NCBI RefSeq assembly: GCF_030450125.1
Contig: NZ_CP123923.1
Location: 434,001-498,000, forward strand
Origin: Streptomyces sp. WP-1
Lineage (GTDB): Bacteria; Actinomycetota; Actinomycetes; Streptomycetales; Streptomycetaceae
Reading direction: 5' to 3'
DNA: 64,000 nt
The notes below the pieces were generated by a model. That model made no database searches, was not told the DNA's origin, and was given only the letters and a program-made list of their open reading frames with translations. The position numbers and the translations under genes are program-made. Shown in pieces: positions 43,374-51,833 of this stretch. Positions within the stretch are counted from its first letter, which is position 1; every line of letters begins with the position of its first letter.

Positions 43374-44162
43374 ATGAAGGCGGACGAGGGCGGCCAGGCG
43401 CCGAGCATTGCCCGGGTGTACGACTATCTGCTCGGCGGCAAGGACAACTACCCGGTCGACCGGGAGATCGGCGACCACTTCAAGGTGAACCTGCCGGGGT
43501 CGGCCGCCATCGCCCACACCAACCGAGGGGCGTTGATCCGCGCGGTCCGCGCCCTCGGGCGCGGCGGCGTCCGGCAGTTCGTCGATCTGGGGAGCGGGCT
43601 GCCGACCGCCGACAATGTGCACCAGGTCGCGCAGCGCCATCAGCCCGGGGCGGCCGTCGTCCAGGTCGACACGGACCCGACCGTCCTCGCGCACGGCCGG
43701 GCGCTGCTGGCGGAGGACGACACCACGACGATCATCGAGGGCGACGTCCGCGACCCCGGCACCATCCGCCACCACCCGGAGACCGAGCAGCTGATCGGCT
43801 TCGGGCAGCCGGTCGGCGTCATCCTCAGTGCCGTTCCGCACCATCTCAACGACGACGAGGACCCGGCCGGGATCGTCCGCTACTGGGCCGAGCCGATCGC
43901 GCCCGGCGGCTACGTCTTCATCTCCCACTTCCGCTCCGGCCACAACGAGCAGACCGAGGCCGCCCAGGCCAAGCTCATCGGCACCTTCGGCCGTGGCCGC
44001 TGGCGCACGGACGCCGAACCGCGTGCCCTCTTCGGCACCTTGACCCTCCGGCCTCCGGGCATCGTCCCCGCCTTCCAATGGCATCCGGACGCATCGGAGG
44101 AGCCCCGGACACCGACCGTCTGGGAACAACTCATCGCGGCGGGACTCGCCAGGAAGGCGTAG
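43374..44162 (+). CDS. SAM-dependent methyltransferase (PF04672 family)
   Basis: 262 aa, ATG 43374 preceded by GAGGAAGGGAAG. The signature N-terminus is PSIARVYDYLLGGKDNYPVDREIGD. SAM-binding motif I variant VRQFVDLGSGLPTADNVHQVAQ, then VVQVDTDPTVLAHGRALLA, TTTIIEGDVRDPGTIR and the post-III motif AEPIAPGGYVFISHFRSGHN. The family is expanded in Streptomyces and its substrates are unknown. Monocistronic, divergent from the membrane protein gene. Confidence 0.9.
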   Translation: MKADEGGQAPSIARVYDYLLGGKDNYPVDREIGDHFKVNLPGSAAIAHTNRGALIRAVRALGRGGVRQFVDLGSGLPTADNVHQVAQRHQPGAAVVQVDTDPTVLAHGRALLAEDDTTTIIEGDVRDPGTIRHHPETEQLIGFGQPVGVILSAVPHHLNDDEDPAGIVRYWAEPIAPGGYVFISHFRSGHNEQTEAAQAKLIGTFGRGRWRTDAEPRALFGTLTLRPPGIVPAFQWHPDASEEPRTPTVWEQLIAAGLARKA

Positions 44163-44239
44163 CCGCCTTCCTCCCACTCCAGGCACGTCTCCGGCCGGCA
44201 GGCGGGCATTCCCTTGATCCGGCAGCCATACAGGAGAAA

Positions 44240-44261
44240 CTGTACAGGTGAGACTGTACAG
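44240..44261. promoter_or_regulatory. double CTGTACAG operator of marR-MFS operon
   Basis: Two perfect CTGTACAG palindromes (44240-44247 and 44254-44261), 14 bp apart, lie 16 bases before the marR start, within an extended GANACTGTACAG direct repeat. This is the typical position and shape of an autoregulatory MarR site. Confidence 0.65.
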
Positions 44262-44276
44262 ATTAAGGTGCGGAGT

Positions 44277-44723
44277 ATGAGTGAGAATCCGAGTCTGTCG
44301 CCGTCGGCGGTCGAGGCGTCGCGTGAGGTTCGCGCGGTGATCAGCCGGTTGCGGCGGCGCATCCTGAAAGCCTCCGAGACCGAGGACATCACATTGGGGC
44401 AGGCGTCCGTGCTGGCCCGGCTGGCCGACAAGGGCGGTGTCACGGCGAGCGAGCTGGCCACGGCCGAGGGGGTGCGGCACCAGTCGATGACGGCGATGGT
44501 CGCCGCGCTCGTAGCACTGGAGCTGGTGGAACGCGCCCCGGACCCGGACGACGGCCGGCGGCTGCTGATCGAGCTGACCGCGGCGGGCCGGCGCCGGGTG
44601 GAGAAGGGGCGACAGGCCCGCACGGAGTGGCTCGCCGGCCGGTTGCAGGAGCGGTGCACGGAGGAGGAACGCCGCAATGTGATCGCCGCGATGACCGTAC
44701 TGGAGCGGCTGACCCATGACTGA
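44277..44723 (+). CDS. MarR-family transcriptional regulator
   Basis: 148 aa, ATG 44277 with GGAG-like CGGAG just before. Winged helix: DITLGQASVLARLADKGGVTASELATAEGVRHQSMTAMVAALVALELVERAPDPDDGRRLLIELTAAG, with the wing DPDDGRR. The stop overlaps the start of the MFS gene by 8 bases, so the pair is an operon in which the repressor most likely controls its exporter through the CTGTACAG sites upstream. Confidence 0.92.
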   Translation: MSENPSLSPSAVEASREVRAVISRLRRRILKASETEDITLGQASVLARLADKGGVTASELATAEGVRHQSMTAMVAALVALELVERAPDPDDGRRLLIELTAAGRRRVEKGRQARTEWLAGRLQERCTEEERRNVIAAMTVLERLTHD

Positions 44724-46140
44724 AACGGAGCCGGGGGCGATACGGGAGACGGACCGGCCCGGATTCGACCGGCGGCTGCTGCCGCCGATGATGCTGGGCT
44801 CGATCCTGAACCCGATCAACTCCACCATCATCTCGGTCGCGCTCGTCCCCATCGGCAAGGCCCTGGGCGCACCGGCCTCGCAGACCGCGTGGCTGGTCTC
44901 CGCCCTCTATCTGGCCACCTCGCTCGGGCAGCCCGTCGTGGGGCGGCTCATCGACCTCTTCGGGCCGCGCAGGCTCTTCCTCGCGAGCACCAGCCTCGTC
45001 GGGGTCGCCGGTGTCGTCGGCACCCTGGCCCCCAACATGGCGGTACTGATCGTCGCCCGTGTCCTGCTCGGGTTCGGCACCTGCTCCGGTTACCCCGCCG
45101 CGATGGCCCTGGTACGCAGCGAGGCCAAGCGCACCGGGCGGGACAGCCCGGGCGGGGTGCTGACCGCGCTGGCGGTCGCCAACCAGACGATCGCGGTCAT
45201 CGGCCCCCTGCTCGGCGGACTGCTGATCGCGGTGGGCGGCTGGCGGGCCACCTTCGCGCTGAACGTGCCGCTGTCCGTCGCCTCCGTGGTGCTGGGCCTG
45301 CTCTGGCTGCCCAAGTCGGCGCCCGTGGCGGATGATCCGGCCGAGCGGCGCGGCAGCCTGGTCTCCCAGCTCGACCTGCCCGGCATGGCCCTGTTCGCGG
45401 CGACCCTCACCTCGCTGCTGCTGTTCCTGATGAACCCGCATGCGCGCGACTGGTATCTGCTGGTCGTCGCCGCGGCCCTGGGCGCCGGGTTCGCGGTGCG
45501 GGAGCTGCGCGCCGCCGCCCCCTTCATCGACCTGCGGGTGTTCGGCGGGAACATGCCGCTGCTGGCCACGTACCTGCGCGCCCTCGTCGCGTACGTCGTC
45601 GCCTACGCCTTCCTGTACGGCTTCAGCCAGTGGACCGAAGAGGGCTACGGGCTGTCCCCCTTCCGCGCGGGACTGGTGCAGATCCCCACGTTCCTGGTCG
45701 CGATCGGCGTCTCCATCGTCTCCGGGCGGCGGCCGGGCGTGCGCGGCAAGCTGCTGGTCGGCGCGGCGGGGCAGATCGTCGCCTGCCTGCTGATGCTCAC
45801 GCTCGCCGGAAGCAGCCCGCTGTGGACGCTGTTCCTCGTCACGCTGGTCTTCGGTATCCCGCAGGGGCTGAACAATCTGGCCCTCCAGAACTCCGTCTAC
45901 TTCCAGGCCGATCCCGAGCGGATCGCGTCCTCGGCCGGGCTGCTGCGCACCTTCGCCTACATCGGCTCGATGATCGCCTCCTCCGCGGCCGCCGCGTCCT
46001 TCGGGAGGCACATCGACACTGGCGGCATGCACCACCTAGTGTGGATCATGATCGGCGCCGGCGTGCTCTACCTGCTGCTGACCGTCCTCGACCGCTCCCT
46101 CGACCGGGCCCCGGCGCCGGACACCCAGGCGGCGAAGTAG
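44716..46140 (+). CDS. MFS exporter (DHA2, 14-TM type)
   Basis: 474 aa, ATG 44716. It begins PPMMLGSILNPINSTIISVALVPIGKALGAP (TM1 with the DHA2 NP motif), then the motif-A loop VVGRLIDLFGPRRLFLAST, motif C-like VANQTIAVIGPLLGGLLIAVGGWRATFALNVP, and about 13-14 hydrophobic segments to the end. It is a proton-coupled drug-type exporter. Translationally coupled to marR. Substrate unknown. Confidence 0.92.
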   Translation: MTETEPGAIRETDRPGFDRRLLPPMMLGSILNPINSTIISVALVPIGKALGAPASQTAWLVSALYLATSLGQPVVGRLIDLFGPRRLFLASTSLVGVAGVVGTLAPNMAVLIVARVLLGFGTCSGYPAAMALVRSEAKRTGRDSPGGVLTALAVANQTIAVIGPLLGGLLIAVGGWRATFALNVPLSVASVVLGLLWLPKSAPVADDPAERRGSLVSQLDLPGMALFAATLTSLLLFLMNPHARDWYLLVVAAALGAGFAVRELRAAAPFIDLRVFGGNMPLLATYLRALVAYVVAYAFLYGFSQWTEEGYGLSPFRAGLVQIPTFLVAIGVSIVSGRRPGVRGKLLVGAAGQIVACLLMLTLAGSSPLWTLFLVTLVFGIPQGLNNLALQNSVYFQADPERIASSAGLLRTFAYIGSMIASSAAAASFGRHIDTGGMHHLVWIMIGAGVLYLLLTVLDRSLDRAPAPDTQAAK

Positions 46141-46169
46141 CCCCGGAGTCCCCCCTCCCGGGGGCCGAA

Positions 46170-46217
46170 GACCGCACCACCGTAGGACCGCACCACCGTA
46201 AGACCGCACGACCGTAC
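46170..46217 (+). repeat. three 16-bp tandem repeats before isochorismatase gene
   Basis: Units GACCGCACCACCGTAG, GACCGCACCACCGTAA and GACCGCACGACCGTAC lie end to end, just before the start region of the gene at 46231. They may affect its translation initiation; there is no obvious dyad. Confidence 0.8.
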
Positions 46218-46230
46218 GAAAGGCACCACC

Positions 46231-46788
46231 ATGCCCCGCACCGCTCTCCTGCTCATGGACGTCCAGAACTGCCACGTCCCCCAGGTGGCCGACGGCTACC
46301 TCCCCCATGCCGTGCGCGCCCTGCGCACCGCCCGCGACGCCGGTGTCCCGGTCATCCATGTGGCGCTCCAGCTGCGTCCCGGGCATGTCGACGCCCACCC
46401 CTTCAACAAGACCTTCGGCGCCCTGCCGACGCACCTGTTCACGGCGGACGACCCCGGTGCCGCGATCCACCCGGACGTCGCCCCCGCGGACGGGGAGATC
46501 GTCGTGTACAAGAACCGGGTCAGCGCGTTCACCGGGAACAATCTCCAGCAGATCCTGGCCGCCCAGGGCATCGACCATCTCGTCCTGGCGGGCATCGCCA
46601 CCAGTGGGATCGTGCTGTCCACCGCGCTCCAGGCCGCCGACCTCGACTACCGGGTCACCGTTCTGTCCGACGCCTGCGCCGACCCCAAGCCCTCGCTGCA
46701 CGACGCCCTCGTGAGCGGCGTCCTCACCCAGCGCGGCGAGGTCACCACGGTCGAGGCCTGGGGACACACGCTCCGCACCGGGTCCTGA
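46231..46788 (+). CDS. isochorismatase-family hydrolase lacking the usual Cys
   Basis: 185 aa, ATG 46231. Fold markers: ALLLMDVQNCHVP with the conserved Asp (position 10), the Lys in VVYKNRVSAFTGNNL and LVLAGIATSGIVLSTALQAADLDYRVTVLSDACADP. The catalytic Cys of cysteine hydrolases normally lies in the G-x-x-T-x-x-C segment; here it is SGIVLST with Gly, so the classic nicotinamidase or N-carbamoylase nucleophile is absent. True isochorismatases also lack Cys, so a non-nucleophilic hydrolase or a different reaction is likely. Confidence 0.85.
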   Translation: MPRTALLLMDVQNCHVPQVADGYLPHAVRALRTARDAGVPVIHVALQLRPGHVDAHPFNKTFGALPTHLFTADDPGAAIHPDVAPADGEIVVYKNRVSAFTGNNLQQILAAQGIDHLVLAGIATSGIVLSTALQAADLDYRVTVLSDACADPKPSLHDALVSGVLTQRGEVTTVEAWGHTLRTGS

Positions 46789-46803
46789 GCGGTCCCGTCC
46801 GGC

Positions 46804-48129
46804 TCAGGTCTGGCGCATCGGCGCGTACTCCGCCTCCTCCAGGCCGAAGGTCCAGGCGACGCCCTCCCGTGCGGTGCGGGTGCGGGGCGGGACGCGGAGC
46901 CAGTAGGTGCGGTGGGTGCCGTCGGGTTCCGGGGTGGAGTTGACGACCTCGACCATCACCTGCGGCTCGTCGCCCTCCAGTTCGAGGCGCCAGAGCACGC
47001 CCGTCTCGTCCCGCTGGACCGGTGCGGCATCGGACTCCTTGAGGTAGCGGTCGTAGCCGTAGTGCTCCAGCATCACGCGGCGCAGTTCGGCGTTCTTCTC
47101 CTCGCGTATCCGCCGGGGCGTCAACTCGCTGAGGCCATCGAGGAATTCGGGCGGGACGGGCATGCCGCGCCAGGCGTACAGGGCGAAGCCGTCGGGGAAG
47201 GCGAGCGCGGGGCCGTCGCCCCGGTCGAGCCGGCCCGCCTCGTCCAGGTGGAGTTCCACGGGGCGCTCGCAGACGACCGCCGTCTTCTCGTACGGCCACC
47301 ACCAGCCCGCGGCGCGGGCCACCGCGGCGATCCCCGCGAGCCCCTCCGCGCCCTCCTGGCCGTCGAACGCCGCCAGCCACGCGGCGTCGTGCTGGCCCAG
47401 GACGGCGTCGAGGAGTGTCAGGCGGACGGCCTGCTCGGCGGCCGCCGCTTCCTTCGCCGCCTTCCTGGCATCGGCCGGGGTATCGGCCGTACCGTCCGAA
47501 GTGGCCGCGGTTCCGGCCAGTTCCTCGATCAGGCCGGTCCGTATCCGCTCGGTCAGCATCACCAGGCCGTCCCACAATTGAGCCCCGGTCAGGGCCCAGT
47601 GCCCGGCCCAGCCGTCCGGGCCCACCCGGTCGAGGAGGCGTCCGCGTGCGGTCGCCCACGGCCGGGTGCGTACCGCGTCGCGGACGCTGCGCCCGGCCGT
47701 GCCCTCCGCCGTCAGCCGCATGACCACAGCCGCGCCCGCGCGGGGCGAGTCCGCCCAGACGATGTTCTCCGGCTCGGGCAGACCCGCCAGCCGGTAGGCC
47801 AGGCACACGCCCTCCTCGGCGGCCGCGCGGTCCGCGGCACCGGTCGCCGAGGCCACCGCCCGCCAGGTGTGGGCCGTCTCCGCCGTGGCCACCGCGCCGT
47901 CCTCCATCGTCACCGCACCACTCCCGGTCGTCACCGCACCGCTCCCCGCCGTCACCGCACCGCTCCCGGTCATCACCACACCGCTCCCCACCGTCATCGT
48001 CTCCCCGGCTTCCCCGCCGACCGCACTCATCGATCCCTCGACTCCCCCGACAACCGCCGCCATGACAGCCCCGGTCCTCGCTCCGACCGCCACCACGGCT
48101 CCCCCTGCTTCCCCGCCGACCGCCGCCAT
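46804..48129 (-). CDS. DUF6745 domain protein of the STM401x-type locus
   Basis: 441 aa from ATG 48129 (GGGGG 5 bases upstream); GTG 48168 is an alternative. Residues 1-85 are Val/Ala/Gly-rich repeats. The conserved domain begins at ~TAHTWRAVASATGAADRAAA, includes LAYRLAGLPEPENIVWADSP, AAVARAAGWWWPYEKTAVVC, ERPVELHLDEAGRLDRGDGP, RIREEKNAELRRVMLEHYGY and KESDAAPVQRDETGVLWRLE, the DUF6745 pattern. The function is unknown. It is divergent from the leucine-rich/ATP-grasp/radical-SAM genes and shares a mirror-image promoter with them; candidate partner or substrate. Confidence 0.75.
   Translation of the reverse strand: MAAVGGEAGGAVVAVGARTGAVMAAVVGGVEGSMSAVGGEAGETMTVGSGVVMTGSGAVTAGSGAVTTGSGAVTMEDGAVATAETAHTWRAVASATGAADRAAAEEGVCLAYRLAGLPEPENIVWADSPRAGAAVVMRLTAEGTAGRSVRDAVRTRPWATARGRLLDRVGPDGWAGHWALTGAQLWDGLVMLTERIRTGLIEELAGTAATSDGTADTPADARKAAKEAAAAEQAVRLTLLDAVLGQHDAAWLAAFDGQEGAEGLAGIAAVARAAGWWWPYEKTAVVCERPVELHLDEAGRLDRGDGPALAFPDGFALYAWRGMPVPPEFLDGLSELTPRRIREEKNAELRRVMLEHYGYDRYLKESDAAPVQRDETGVLWRLELEGDEPQVMVEVVNSTPEPDGTHRTYWLRVPPRTRTAREGVAWTFGLEEAEYAPMRQT
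47911..47994 (-). repeat. four 21-bp coding repeats in DUF6745 N-terminus
   Basis: Four tandem 21-mers of the form CACCGCACCGCTCCCNGCCGT encode a heptad-like GSGAVTA/GSGAVTT repeat in front of the conserved domain. The expansion is local to this gene. Confidence 0.85.
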
Positions 48130-48185
48130 CGTTCCCCCGTCTTCCTGTTCCTCACCGACCGCCGTCACCGTCGCGCCCCGCCGTC

Positions 48186-48512
48186 TCAGTCCGCCACGAC
48201 GCGGACCGCGCCGGGTACGTACTCGCGCTGGCGCACCACGCGGTACCAGCCCTTGGGCAGCGGTATCGCCGCGTGTTCCTCGTGCACCACCCGTCCGCCG
48301 TCCGGGAGATGGAGGTAGGCGGTGCCGAACGGCCCGGTCTCGCGGACCAGGGTGCCGGGCCCGACCACGGCGTGCGCGTGGCCGGTGACCTCGCCGAGGG
48401 CCAGCACCAGCCGGCCCCGGGCGTCCCGCGGCTGGCGCGGCAGCCGGTCGGTGCCGGGCGGCACGGCCTCCTCCGCCACGGGCACGATCAGGACGTCTCC
48501 TTGCCGGTACAC
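48186..48512 (-). CDS. small conserved partner protein of DUF6745
   Basis: 108 aa, ATG 48512. The sequence starts MYRQGDVLIVPVAEEAVPPG and contains LVLALGEVTGHAHAVVGPGT and LHLPDGGRVVHEEHAAIPLPKGWYRVVRQREY. The H-A-H and E-E-H patterns could hold a metal. It lies next to the DUF6745 gene and both read leftward (48512 to 46804), so they likely form one operon; the combination recurs in other actinobacteria and cyanobacteria as far as I recall. No function is known. Confidence 0.75.
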   Translation of the reverse strand: MYRQGDVLIVPVAEEAVPPGTDRLPRQPRDARGRLVLALGEVTGHAHAVVGPGTLVRETGPFGTAYLHLPDGGRVVHEEHAAIPLPKGWYRVVRQREYVPGAVRVVAD

Positions 48513-48556
48513 AGGTGTCTCCCTTCCCCGTCGGCACCTCGCTGACCGATGACCAC

Positions 48557-48642
48557 GACGCTACGCGGGGGGTCTGACAACGGCCCCGCGAGCGGTTTCC
48601 CCACAGCCCGTCATCCGCGTTGTCAGTGCGGGTTGGTAGAAC
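48557..48642. promoter_or_regulatory. mirror-image TGTCAG-N10-TAG promoters (PafBC-like)
   Basis: CTGACAACG (48573-48581) and CGTTGTCAG (48618-48626) are perfect inverted copies. On each side the half-site TGTCAG is followed by exactly 10 bases and a -10: TAGAAC at 48637-48642 toward the leucine-rich gene, TAGCGT at 48562-48557 toward the 108-aa gene. The spacing fits the actinobacterial PafBC DNA-damage promoter (TGTCRGTG-N8-TANNNT); the rightward copy even has TGTCAGTG. The rightward -10 has C instead of the final T. Confidence 0.6.
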
Positions 48643-48687
48643 TCTTGCAACCACCGCACGATCACGGTCCCAGGAGGCCAGCGCGTC

Positions 48688-49638
48688 ATGTCGAACGTCG
48701 AGCATCTGAAGGAACTGCACGGCCTCCCGGCCTTCGAGTTCGAAACCGGGTCGAAGCGGGAGCTGCCGGAGGCGGGTGCCGTGGCGTGGCGGGTGGCCGT
48801 CGATCCGTACGGGGACTCGGACATCGCGTTCGAGGAACTGTGGGACAGCTTCCTCCAGACCGTGGATCCCGCAGGGATACGCGCGATCATCGTGGGCCCG
48901 TGGGGCGAGGCGTACGACAACGACTCCGAACTCATCGTGAACTGCCTCGTGAAGGACCGGGAGCGGCTGACCGGTCTGCGGGCCGTGTTCATCGGTGACC
49001 TGGAGATGGAGGAGGCGGAGATCTCCTGGATCGAGCAGTCCGACGTCACCCCGGTCCTCGCCGCCTATCCGCAGTTGGCGGAACTCGGGATCCGCGGCGG
49101 CACCGGGCTGCGCTTCCCGGCGGTGCGCCATGAGCACCTGCGCACGCTCCGGTTCGAGACCGGCGGTCTGCCCGGCGAGGTCGTGCGCGGTGTCGCCGGG
49201 AGTGAACTGCCCGCGCTGGCGCACCTCGACCTGTGGCTCGGCGTGTCGGAGTACGGCGGTGACGCGACGGTGGCCGACCTCGCCCCGTTCCTCGCCGGGG
49301 GCGGCTTCCCGGCGCTGCGCCATCTCGGTCTGCGCAACAGCGAGATCCAGGACGAGATCGCCGCCGCCGTCGCGAGCGCCCCGGTCGTCGCCCAGCTGAC
49401 CTCGCTCGACCTGTCCATGGGCGTGCTCACCGACGAGGGCATGGTCGCGCTGCTCGGCGGGCAGCCGCTCACCCATCTGACCAAGCTCGACCTGCACCAC
49501 AACTACGTCACCGAGGCGGTGGCCGAGCGGGTCCGGGCGGCGCTGGAGCCGTCCGGGGTCGAGGTCGACCTGTCCGAGCCGGGCGACACCTGGGAGCACG
49601 AGGGCGTCGTGCACCGCTACACCGCGGTCGCGGAGTGA
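48688..49638 (+). CDS. STM4015-family leucine-rich protein (first copy)
   Basis: 316 aa, ATG 48688 with AGGAGG 10 bases upstream. N-terminal domain HLKELHGLPAFEFETGSKRE then AWRVAVDPYGDSDIAFEELW, followed by ~6 leucine-rich repeat units in the second half (LAELGIRGG, LRTLRFETGGLPGEVVRGV, LAHLDLWLG, LRHLGLRNSEIQDEI, LTSLDLSMGVLTDEGM, LTKLDLHHNYVTEAV). Such LRR arcs usually bind proteins. Homologous to the second gene 8 bases downstream. It is the first gene of the six-gene STM4015-4011-type operon, whose biochemical role has not been worked out. Confidence 0.85.
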   Translation: MSNVEHLKELHGLPAFEFETGSKRELPEAGAVAWRVAVDPYGDSDIAFEELWDSFLQTVDPAGIRAIIVGPWGEAYDNDSELIVNCLVKDRERLTGLRAVFIGDLEMEEAEISWIEQSDVTPVLAAYPQLAELGIRGGTGLRFPAVRHEHLRTLRFETGGLPGEVVRGVAGSELPALAHLDLWLGVSEYGGDATVADLAPFLAGGGFPALRHLGLRNSEIQDEIAAAVASAPVVAQLTSLDLSMGVLTDEGMVALLGGQPLTHLTKLDLHHNYVTEAVAERVRAALEPSGVEVDLSEPGDTWEHEGVVHRYTAVAE

Positions 49639-49645
49639 GGCCGGC

Positions 49646-50611
49646 ATGACCTTCGCCGATCATTTCGAGACCTTTCACGGGCTGCCCGTCTTCACCCTGC
49701 CCGAGCCGGGCGAGGAGCCGCTTCCGGCCGCAAGCGACGTGGCCTGGCGGCTGGACTGCTTCGAGGCCGGGGACATTCCCTTCCCCGAGGTGTGGCAGAG
49801 CTTCACGGAGCGGGTGCCGAGCGCGCGGGTCCGGGCGCTCGTCATCGGGCCCTGGTGGGAGGACGAGTACAGCGAGCTGCGTCCGGTGCTGGAGCTGATC
49901 CTGGCCGACGCCGGGCGCTTCCCGGCGCTGCGCGCCCTGTTCCTCGCCGATGTCACCGGCGAGGAGTGCGAGATCTCCTGGCTCCAGCTCACCGACGTCA
50001 CCCCGGTCCTGGAGACCTTCCCGCTGCTGGAGGAACTGGGGGTGCGCGGCGGCGACTCGCAGGGGCTCGGCGAGGAGCCCCTGTCGCTGCGGCCCGTACG
50101 GCACGAGGCGCTGCGGGTGCTGCGGTTCGAGTCCGGCGGCCTGCCGGGGCAGGTGGTGCGGGCGGTCGGCGCCTGCGAACTGCCCGCCCTGGAGCGGCTG
50201 GAGCTGTGGCTCGGCGTGGCGACGTACGGCGGCGACGCGACGGTGGCCGACCTCGCGCCCGTCCTCGCCGGGGGCCGTTTCCCGGCGCTGCGCCATCTCG
50301 GCCTCCAGGACAGCGAGGTGCAGGACGAGATCGCGGCCGCGATCGCCGCCGCGCCCGTCGTGGCCCAGCTGGAGTCGCTGAACCTGTCCATGGGCATCCT
50401 CACCGACGCCGGCGGCGAGGCCCTGCTGCGCGGCCAGCCGCTCACCCACCTCAAGCGGCTCGACCTGCACCACCACTTCCTCGGCGACGCCGTCGCCGAG
50501 CGGATCAGGACGGCCGTCGGCTCCGCCGGGACCGACGTCGACCTGTCGGGGCGTCAGGAGCCGCGCCGGTGGCGGGACGAGGAGTGGCGTTATGTCGCCG
50601 TCTCCGAGTGA
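49646..50611 (+). CDS. STM4015-family leucine-rich protein (second copy)
   Basis: 321 aa, ATG 49646, only 7 bases after the preceding stop. A tandem paralogue with the same layout: FETFHGLPVFTLPEPGEEP, DVAWRLDCFEAGDIPFPEVW, DVTPVLETFPLLEELGVRGG, LRVLRFESGGLPGQVVRAV and the repeats LERLELWLGVATYGGDATV, LRHLGLQDSEVQDEIAAAI, LESLNLSMGILTDAGG. The last 20 bases overlap the ATP-grasp gene. Duplicated LRR proteins in one operon suggest two recognition specificities or a heterodimer. Confidence 0.85.
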   Translation: MTFADHFETFHGLPVFTLPEPGEEPLPAASDVAWRLDCFEAGDIPFPEVWQSFTERVPSARVRALVIGPWWEDEYSELRPVLELILADAGRFPALRALFLADVTGEECEISWLQLTDVTPVLETFPLLEELGVRGGDSQGLGEEPLSLRPVRHEALRVLRFESGGLPGQVVRAVGACELPALERLELWLGVATYGGDATVADLAPVLAGGRFPALRHLGLQDSEVQDEIAAAIAAAPVVAQLESLNLSMGILTDAGGEALLRGQPLTHLKRLDLHHHFLGDAVAERIRTAVGSAGTDVDLSGRQEPRRWRDEEWRYVAVSE

Positions 50612-51833
50612 GCCGTCGGTCGGCGCGGGCCTCCGGTTCGCCGTCGTCGGCAACCCCGAGAACCGCCGGACGACCATGTTCGCCGACGCCGTACGCGCCG
50701 CGGGACACCCTGCGCCGCGCGTGCTCGCCTGGCGGGACGTGCTGCGCGGCCGGTACGGCTTCGCGCCGGGCGAGCGGGTGCGGATCGACTCCCCCGGTGA
50801 GAACGCCGAGGTCGACCGGCTCCTGCGGGGCGTCGACGAGCCGACCCGGGTCGAGGGCACGGCGCTGTGGTACCGCCGTTTCACCTCCGTGGTAAGGGAG
50901 TTGACTCAGGCGGCGCGCCACGCGGGTGCGGTGCCGAGCGCGGACCCGCAGGAGATCGCCGTGATGTTCGACAAGCGGCGCTGCCATGCCCGGCTCGCCG
51001 CCGCCGGCGTCCCGGTACCGCCCGCGCTGACCGGCCCGTTCGACGGCTGGGGCGGGCTGCGGCGGCAGCTCAAGGAGGCCCGGTTCTCGCGGGTGTTCGT
51101 GAAGGCGGCGCACGGCTCGTCGGCCTCCGGTGTCGTGGCGCTGTCGGTGGCGGGCCCGGGGCGGGTCAAGGCGACGACGTCCGTGGAGCGGACCGAGGAC
51201 GGCCGGCTGTACAACTCGCTGCGGGTGCGGGACTACACCTCGGAGCGTGAGGTCGCCGCCCTGGTCGACGCGCTGGTCCCGGACGGGATCCATGTGGAGC
51301 GGTGGCTGCCGAAGGCCATGCGGGACGGCCGGGCGGCCGATCTGCGGGTGGTCGTGGTCGCGGGCCGTGCCACGCATGCCGTCGTACGGACCAGCCGGCA
51401 CCCCATGACCAATCTGCATCTCGGCGGCGCCCGGGGCGACCTGGACGCGGTCCGCGCGGCGATCCGGGCCGCGGGCGGCGACTTCGCCGAGGTCCTGGAG
51501 GTGGCCGAGCGGGCTGCCGCGTGCTTCCCGGGCACGCTCTGCGTCGGCGTGGACATCCTGCCGGCCACCGGATGGCGTCGCTTCACCGTCGGCGAGGTGA
51601 ACGCCTTCGGGGACCTGCTCCCCCGGCTGACCGGCCTCCCCGGCAGCGGCGCCGAGCACCTGGACACCTACGCCGCGCAGGTCGCCGCGGCCCGGACCGC
51701 CGTACGGCCGACGGAACAGGCCGGCCCCCGGCCCGAGCACGTCGTACAACCTCCGGAATCCGTCGTACGACCTCCCCATCACGTCGCTCGACGGCCGGAA
51801 CACGAGGAGCACCACCATGACATCCCCGCTTGA
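50592..51833 (+). CDS. STM4014-family ATP-grasp protein
   Basis: 413 aa, ATG 50592 overlapping the LRR gene by 20 bases. The N-terminal part LRFAVVGNPENRRTTMFADAV is a Rossmann-like preATP-grasp domain. The ATP-grasp core has MFDKRRCHARLAAAGVPVPP (subdomain entry), RFSRVFVKAAHGSSASGVVAL (ATP lysine), IHVERWLPKAMRDGRAADLRVVVVAG and GVDILPATGWRRFTVGEVNAFGDL (Mg/ATP acidic residues). The RimK-like arrangement suggests ligation of an amino acid or other carboxylate to a protein or peptide. Tail with EEHHHD. Part of the six-gene operon. Confidence 0.8.
   Translation: MSPSPSEPSVGAGLRFAVVGNPENRRTTMFADAVRAAGHPAPRVLAWRDVLRGRYGFAPGERVRIDSPGENAEVDRLLRGVDEPTRVEGTALWYRRFTSVVRELTQAARHAGAVPSADPQEIAVMFDKRRCHARLAAAGVPVPPALTGPFDGWGGLRRQLKEARFSRVFVKAAHGSSASGVVALSVAGPGRVKATTSVERTEDGRLYNSLRVRDYTSEREVAALVDALVPDGIHVERWLPKAMRDGRAADLRVVVVAGRATHAVVRTSRHPMTNLHLGGARGDLDAVRAAIRAAGGDFAEVLEVAERAAACFPGTLCVGVDILPATGWRRFTVGEVNAFGDLLPRLTGLPGSGAEHLDTYAAQVAAARTAVRPTEQAGPRPEHVVQPPESVVRPPHHVARRPEHEEHHHDIPA

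Noticed and set aside
46804..49647. Single 947-codon minus-strand protein spanning the DUF6745 gene and the leucine-rich gene
   Set aside because: The part right of ~48170 is antisense to a clearly coding LRR gene and includes a separate 108-aa gene in another frame; DUF6745 has its own start with a ribosome site.
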